Assembly: GCA_018398585.1 (NCBI GenBank)
Contig: JAGTTD010000010.1
Span: 3,117,501-3,181,500 of the forward strand
Direction of reading: 5' to 3'
DNA: 64,000 bases
From: Simmondsia chinensis
Taxonomy: Eukaryota; Streptophyta; Magnoliopsida; Caryophyllales; Simmondsiaceae
This document shows positions 57,962 to 64,000 of the stretch, one piece after another; position 1 is the stretch's first letter, and each line of letters opens with the position of its first letter. The position numbers and the translations under genes were made by a program. The notes under the pieces were generated by a model. That model did no database searches, was not told where the DNA came from, and saw only the letters and a list, made by a program, of their open reading frames with translations.

Positions 57962-58359
57962 CTTAAAATTCGAGAATATTGATTTAGTATTTATGTTAGC
58001 TAATAGTATCTTTGTTGCAGAAAACTTAGTTTTGAACGTGTCAAAAGTATGTCTGCTTAGAGCCATTTTCCAAGGTACAAACGAATTAAGAGAATTGATG
58101 ACTGAGCAAACTGTTGCTAAGATCAATCATCCAAGAAATATATATTGGAGATTGCCCTTTTTTACCTAGTGACGTTTATGTATACACATTATACATATTG
58201 ATCGATAGTATGGATGTATATAAAATATACTCAATTATCTGTTCAATCGTACAAATAAAACTATTAGCTTGAGAAAATGTCATCTAATGTTTTTTTTTAA
58301 TGATTCAGTTTTGTCTTTACCAAATTGCTGCACATAAACCATTCTCATTCTTGACCTGC

Positions 58360-59240
58360 AGAAGAGGCGATAAACATACTTAACAAGGAAAGTTTGTGGA
58401 TTGAGAAGCTCAAGAAAGTTGTATATGGAGATGAAAATATGGTCGATGCATTCAACACTTTATCTATGAACGGCTATTGTGCGAATTGGAGACCCTTGAT
58501 TAGCTGGATGTTGTCAAAGAGAGACTTTAAGTTTGACAATTGAGAGTAGAGGGTCACAGGGTAATACCGTATGACTATTAGAAATAGAGACTTTCCCTCT
58601 CTAAGTGAACGATCAATTTGTGGTTGGGAAATATGATGACGGTTGGATAGGGATAAGAAAGTTAATAGAGTCTAATAATCATATTCAAGTGAAGTTGTTT
58701 TGTGTATTTGTAGTAAGGATAGGAGGATTGGGAAAACGAACTGCAGCTTAACTTGTTTTTAATGTCAAAGGGTTGAGAGGGAGTTCGGCAAAAGGTTGTG
58801 GGTTTGCGTCTCATAAGACTTTGATTTTTTTCCCCCAATAACTGGCGAGGGAGCTCGCAAATAGCCAAGGGCCACCCGAGAAGTGAAGGCCAAGAAAGGA
58901 ATCACAGCCTATTCTTCTTGTTTGGATCCTTTAGCTCAAGTTTAAACTTGTGCCAATCATATGACTTTTATTTAAATTACTTGTTTGAAGGTATTATAAT
59001 GTTTGATGAAAATGGAACCCTGAGGACCATTGCGTAGACTAATTGATGAGCCGACTATGAAGCGTCATTGATGAAGAAAGAGTTTTGCTTGTTGTAGATG
59101 ATATATGGAATGAGAATTGTCACGAATGGCTGAAATTTTAATATTTCTTGGTTGGTTTGGAGAAGAAAGCAGGATTTTGCGAACAATATGATGTACAACG
59201 AGTCAGTTTTTAGAGACTATTTAAGCCATACATTGTAGTG
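58360..59240 (+). pseudogene. CC-NBS-LRR disease-resistance gene fragment
   Basis: Broken reading in three frames shows, in order: WIEKLKKVVYGDENMVDAF (end of coiled-coil domain, about 58420), RIGGLGKTT-like P-loop (RRIGKTNCSL as it stands, about 58715-58745), GKRLWVCVS (RNBS-A, about 58790), and RVLLVVDDIWNENCHEWLKF (kinase-2, about 59075-59140). This is the order in RGA-type CNL immune receptors. Frameshifts, stops and loss of the LRR region show it is dead. No separate start or promoter recognised. Confidence 0.75.
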
Positions 59241-60069
59241 CCCGTAAAAAAAATTTCAGTTAATAATTTAGGATTAGGACATCGGTTTCTCTGGAAAGAC
59301 ATATTCATACTTCGGATTTTCGACTAAACGCTTTTCGCCCTGATTGATGAACTAAAAATTCGAACACAATGTTTGTGAATTAAAAAATTATGAGTAAATT
59401 ATATATTATTGTCTTGAGATTTAGTGTATTAGTTTTTAGTTTATAAACTTCGTGAAATAATTTTTTGGTCCAAAAAGCTATATGTATTTAATAAAATTGT
59501 TTAAACAACAATGTATAATGGTATAAAATAGATTGTTCTTCCAATTATTGTTTAATAAAATTGTTTAAAAAGTGGTGTCACAAAAACGCATTTTAGACAT
59601 AGGACAAGAAGAATAGCAAGGGGATGATAGAGTCATCAACAAATAGTAACAAGTTTTACATTCTTTCGCAGTGTTTTTTAGATTATTTTATTATAATTGG
59701 ACTAAAAAAATATTTTATAAAAGTTTGCGGACTAAAAAAAGTAATGCACCAAACCTTAAACTTTAAAATTTACCAAAAAAATCTTAAAATATAAACAAAA
59801 AAATATTTTATAGAAGTTTGTAGACTGAAAAAATTAATGCACCAAACCTTAAAACTTTAAAATTTACAAAAAAATATTAAAATATAAATGTTTATTGTCA
59901 TTATCAACTCAAATCTACCTTTATCTTAATTTGAAGTTCCCACATTTATAATCCTCAAAATGGCAGGTGGAATTTTTCATGATTTAAAAAAAAAAAAAAA
60001 AACCCTCCATCTATAATCTAGTAGTTATATAACAAGTTACGTACTGGTAGTGGGTATTTGATACCAGCA
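59241..60069. other. AT-rich spacer
   Basis: No coding sequence. A short repeated block (TTTATAGAAGTTTGTAGACT, AATGCACCAAACCTTAAA) occurs twice near 59720-59860. Confidence 0.4.
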
Positions 60070-60260
60070 GTTTTTATTTCCGATAATTAGCGACGTAGTC
60101 GCGATACAAACTAGGCCACTCGACCATGGGAGCCCTGAGTCCAACCGTAAAAGAACAGGGGCCAAAATAGACAACACAAAAATAAAAAGACTAACCAAAA
60201 TAGGCAAAACACGAGCCACAAACATGACCACGACCACAAATACGACTAAGCAAGACATCG
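60070..60260 (-). mobile_element. LINE 3'-UTR fragment
   Basis: On the minus strand a GT-rich segment ends CGCTAATTATCGGAAATAAA, the same end as the LINE derivative at 11803-13021 (GATAATTATCGGAAAAA). About 190 bp, 5'-truncated. Confidence 0.5.
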
Positions 60261-61917
60261 ATTAGATGACCAACCAAGAGACAGGAAGATAGGACAGTGA
60301 CGCGCTAAATCTATTGAAGCAAGTAACTCAGCAACAGTGGATCAATATATCAGCACATGAGATGAAACCTAGACTGTAGTTGACCTTTTGCTTCGACAAT
60401 CACCACAAAACCTCTCAGACCAAGCTTTGGAAGTGCATTTCTCTTCGCTGAGGACCTTTTGGTACCAAGAAGTTACAAATTTGACTTCTCTTTTCTTCGG
60501 AAAAAAAAAAAAAGGTTTGGTTTCTCCGAAATGAGAATTGAGAGGCAAAAAATCACAAGAAAAATAAATTTATGTATTCTGCATTTTCAAGCCCCATTTC
60601 CCTTGAAAAGAGTCATATATTTTGCCTCTTCAAATCCAAATAAGCCAACTCCGTTTTCAAAACTTAGTTCTTTTGACTACCGGTAACTTCGTAAGAAGTA
60701 TGTACTATCTTCTTATCTTCCTATTTTCTTATAGAACTTCAATATTAATTTATATCTAAATTCTGCACTAAATCACGCTTCATCTTTTATACTTTTGTTA
60801 TCTTATTGAAATTGGTATCCTTTTGAAGTTTGTGTGGGAATTGTTTGTTTCAAAGTAATGTATGAAGTGGTCACTGGTCAATGTTACGAGTATTTTGTAA
60901 AAATATTCTTCAATTTTTTTTTGTTCAATACTTCAAGTTAATTTTAGTTACAGAATAATAGTCATCTAACTATTTATTTCTAATATCATTATTTACTCCA
61001 AAATGCTCAAAATTTTAATACTGCAATTTAGTGAAAGAATAAATTAGGAAAAGAATTGCTAAGGAGAAATTAAAGAAAATCTAAAAAGTAAAAAATTAAT
61101 CTCTTATTAGAAAAAATTACCTACTTCATGTATTTATGCGAGAACATTTGAAATAAGAACTCAAATATAAACACCATGGACTAAGGGAAAAATTTAGTGA
61201 AGCTAAAAAAACTATTTTTTTAAATCTAAAGTAATATTTTTAAAGAATATGAAACAACTAATTTTTTCATCGAATTTAAACAAATTTCAAAAGGCAAAAC
61301 ATAATCTCTTTTCAAAAAAAAAAAAATATTGAAAGGTTAGTATTGGATCCTCTTTCAAATTCTATAATTTATTTTGTTTATTTAAGTGATATACGTTCAC
61401 TTTTATTATTTATTGCATAAAATTATAGTTAAAAGACTAAAAATTTTCAAAAAATGATAGGAAGGTTAGTTTTTTTTCTATTTCGGATTTTCTAATATGT
61501 GCAAAATTTATTACACTTGTATTTATTGAATTTTTACTAAATTATCCAAATACTAAAAAAGAAAAAATATTGTTATTATTTTTGTATGGACAAATAAGAT
61601 ACATAAATTTAGTGCAATAAATGTTCTTTAACATGTGCCCTTAAGGCACATGTTAGAAAAATCCTTATCATTATTAATTTTATTATATGCACCTACTACA
61701 TGTTGGATAAATTATTGCAAGCACAACAAAAACGAAAAAATTGATTGAAATAATGTAAACAAATTCACATGAAAATCATCTCTTAATTAGAGGAAAAAAT
61801 TTCGATGCCCATTGGATATTAAAGTCTCGCTATGGAATTTATACCAATGAAATGAAGATTTTAGGCTTCCTAGAATCGTCTTTGTGTTTGTACGTAGCGT
61901 GTGTGATATTGTTTTTT
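60261..61917. other. AT-rich spacer with a repeat at 61480-61635
   Basis: No gene recognised. 61480-61635 is related to 22110-22265. A near-perfect palindrome, TAACATGTGCC/TTAAGG/CACATGTTA, lies at about 61630-61653. Confidence 0.4.
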
Positions 61918-61930
61918 GTTTATAGTTTTT

Positions 61931-62227
61931 CAACAACAACAACAACAGTCCCAGTGCCACAGAGGCTCCTGCATGAGCGGGGTCGGGGGGGGGGGGGAGG
62001 GTGTACGCAGCCTTCCCCCTTCCGGGTAGAAGAGAGGCTGTTTCCGAGGATCCCCAACCTGAAGATCGAGTCGTCATGCGCACATGGTATTCTGCAAATC
62101 ATAGAGGCCACAAGCATCAGCTTAGGATCCCTCATAGGACTAGCACTATAAAATATACCCCACAGAAAACAACTACAGGCACATAATAAAGCAAATAGTA
62201 CATGGCCAATAATAGCCGAGTGATTTA
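61931..62227 (-). mobile_element. Full-length Au-tail SINE with a different head
   Basis: The minus-strand 3' half (TCGGAAACAGCCTCTCTTCT, GGCTGCGTACACCC, TTG repeats) is the same tail as in the 5S-head SINEs. The 5' half (about 62090-62227) shows no 5S similarity and no clear tRNA boxes. Exact 13-bp duplications, GTTTATAGTTTTT, at 61918-61930 and 62228-62240. Confidence 0.82.
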
Positions 62228-62240
62228 GTTTATAGTTTTT

Positions 62241-63264
62241 ATTTTTTAAAAATTAAACCAATATTTTATAACTAGATTTTTTCCCTTTTTCTTTTTGTCC
62301 AATGATCATCCTTTCCGCATTCATCTATCTTCTATTTTATACTTTACGGATAAGTTGTCTTCCCTCTCCAAATACTTAATTTTTAGACTATATCATTTAA
62401 TAGGCTTTACAACTACAAAAAAAAGTGAAAAGAAAACATTGAAAATCAAAAGCAATATTCACTCATATTAAGAAGAAATACATAATCTCCCCCTCTCCCC
62501 CCCCGCCGCCGGGATAATTTTTAAAACACACACAGACACAAAAAAAAAAAAAAAACGTATTATATTCCAAATATGTAAATGAAAATTCTTACACATTGAT
62601 TGAGTCATTGAGATTACAAACTCTATACCCAACATCATTAGTTTTTAAAAAAATGTTTGAAAACATAATAAGAACTTAAAACCCATATATATATATATAT
62701 ATATATTTCAAGATACTATATTTTAGTTAAATTTTCAAAGAAAAGTGTTATCTTTATCTAAAAATATTCACTCAAAAATAATTGTATTGTAACATATTAT
62801 TTTTAAAAAACCAAAAATATTTTATTTTTTATTTTGCATAGAAATTTTTTTTAACTTTTCCCATGAAATGTTATACTTAACTACATGTATATATTTTATT
62901 TTATTTTCATCCAAAAATTAACTCAATTAATATAAATCCAACAATTATAATTAGCTAAAATTCTTAATAAAAGAAAATAATAAATAGTTATTCTTAAGAA
63001 TCCACAATAATTTTTAGTTTCATTTCATATAGAAGTTTTTTAACTTACTTCTTGAAAACTTATACTTGCATACATGTACCTATTTTATTTAGTTTTACCT
63101 AAAAATTAATTTGATCAATATGAATCCTACAATTAGAATTTACTAAAAATATTACAACAAAATTCTTAAATATTAAATTCAAAATAAATGTATTAAATTT
63201 AAAAGAATTTTGTTTTATCCTTATATAAAAAATATATTATAAATTTTAAAAAATTATTTTATCT
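62241..63264. other. AT-rich spacer
   Basis: No gene. Contains a C-rich run near 62490-62510, an A run, and a TA microsatellite at about 62687-62706. Confidence 0.4.
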
Positions 63265-63695
63265 TAACATAGAGAAACCAAGTACATGTTAAGAGTTAAA
63301 GTTCTTATTCTTGAGACACTTAAGGAGGTGGTATGATTACGGTGGCGACATGTATTGAGAGTTTGACCTAGAATATGGAAACACGGGGTAGACATTTTGA
63401 GGGAAAAAAGTTCATAAAGAGCGTCGGGAGACTTAAAATGAGGTTGTAGAGTCATGAAGAAATCTAGGTGTGACTCCAATTTCGTGATTGAGAATGTGCA
63501 AGATGCTTTTCATTCTTGCATTACATTTTTTATGGATGATTCAAACTGTCAATCTAGGGGCCTTGTTTCAGACAACATCTTATAACAATGTGATTCACAA
63601 TCACATGTATGGGGCTTGCAATATTTATTTGGCTGATGGAGAATAAATGAAAGTTAGTACCGTGGGTAATGTTTGTATCTTATTACCAAATAAGT
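63265..63695 (+). pseudogene. Copia-like remnant related to 57240-57640
   Basis: Parallel sequence to the left copy: CCTAGAATATGGAAACACGG, GGTTGTAGAGTCATGAAGAA, TGTGACTC, TGATTCACAATCACATGTAT and TGATGGAGAATAAATGAAA. Only a degenerate gag-protease stretch; no open frame. Confidence 0.5.
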
Positions 63696-63772
63696 CTACG
63701 TACATTTGCTCCCGCAGACCCTACTCTAGCTTTAGCCGGAGCCTCTTAGCCACTAAGTTTATTGCTATTGTT
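63696..63772 (+). mobile_element. Au-tail SINE 3' fragment
   Basis: TACGTACATTTGCTCCCGCA, CCCTACTCTAGC and GGAGCCTCTTAGCCACTAAG resemble the SINE 3' module, ending TTGCTATTGTTGG. Diverged, 5'-truncated. Confidence 0.45.
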
Positions 63773-64000
63773 GGAACTTCAAAATTTTTTATGAACAAGA
63801 TACAATATAAATGTGTATTATCATGATCAACTCAAATTGTATATTCAAGTTATCTGCAAGTAATATCTTATTAGATTAATTATGTATATGTGCTCAATTA
63901 TTCTTCTTTGAATAATTCAAATTACCTACTTCCTGAAAATTTTATCGTAAGCCTGAAACACTAAAATAAACCCAACCGGTGACCTTCGTGGGTCTGCGAT

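Overview
This window is nuclear DNA from a repeat-rich flowering plant, almost certainly a eudicot. Evidence: intron-rich genes with GT-AG junctions whose predicted proteins match Arabidopsis families (a glutamate-receptor-like tail, the PHT4;6 anion transporter, a PP2C phosphatase, the ribosome-assembly factor NOC4), AT-rich spacers, and a dense mix of LTR retrotransposons, LINEs, SINEs, Mutator-like elements (MULEs) and hAT-like MITEs. Species is not determined. All gene models were read by eye from the sequence; no search was run.

Layout. 1-1343: a foldback MULE and the last exon of a clade-3-type GLR gene whose other exons lie left of the window or are lost. 2878-~6480 (minus): PHT4;6, one coding exon plus a 5'-UTR exon across an intron holding a complete TRIM. 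6500-9138: LINE remnant and a MULE-MITE invaded by two SINEs. 9671-17198: a complete non-coding LTR element (LARD type) with a LINE derivative inside. 17199-22300: spacer with foldback elements and SINEs. 22330-27800 (plus): PP2C gene, four coding exons, 386 residues. 29473-40908 (minus): NOC4, 15 coding exons, 585 residues. 41266-42804: a 1.5-kb near-perfect foldback MULE just upstream of NOC4. 43000-46330: LINE remnant and MITEs. 46857-48861: a small LTR element that has captured part of the SKI2 RNA-helicase coding sequence. 52001-54552: an LTR element that keeps only a gag-protease reading frame. 55360-59240: wreckage of a Ty1/copia element and of a CC-NBS-LRR gene. 59240-64000: AT-rich spacer with SINE, LINE and copia fragments.

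The most interesting signals are: (1) a SINE family whose head is 5S rRNA-derived and whose tail is Au-like with TTG repeats, with four full-length copies each bounded by target-site duplications, many 5'-truncated copies, and one copy with the same tail but a different head; (2) the SKI2 gene capture inside an LTR retrotransposon; (3) large foldback MULEs, one placed just upstream of the telo-box promoter of NOC4; (4) a non-coding LTR element whose U3 carries repeated MSA-type (M-phase MYB) motifs. The host genes do not form a pathway; they are ordinary neighbours separated by transposon accumulation.
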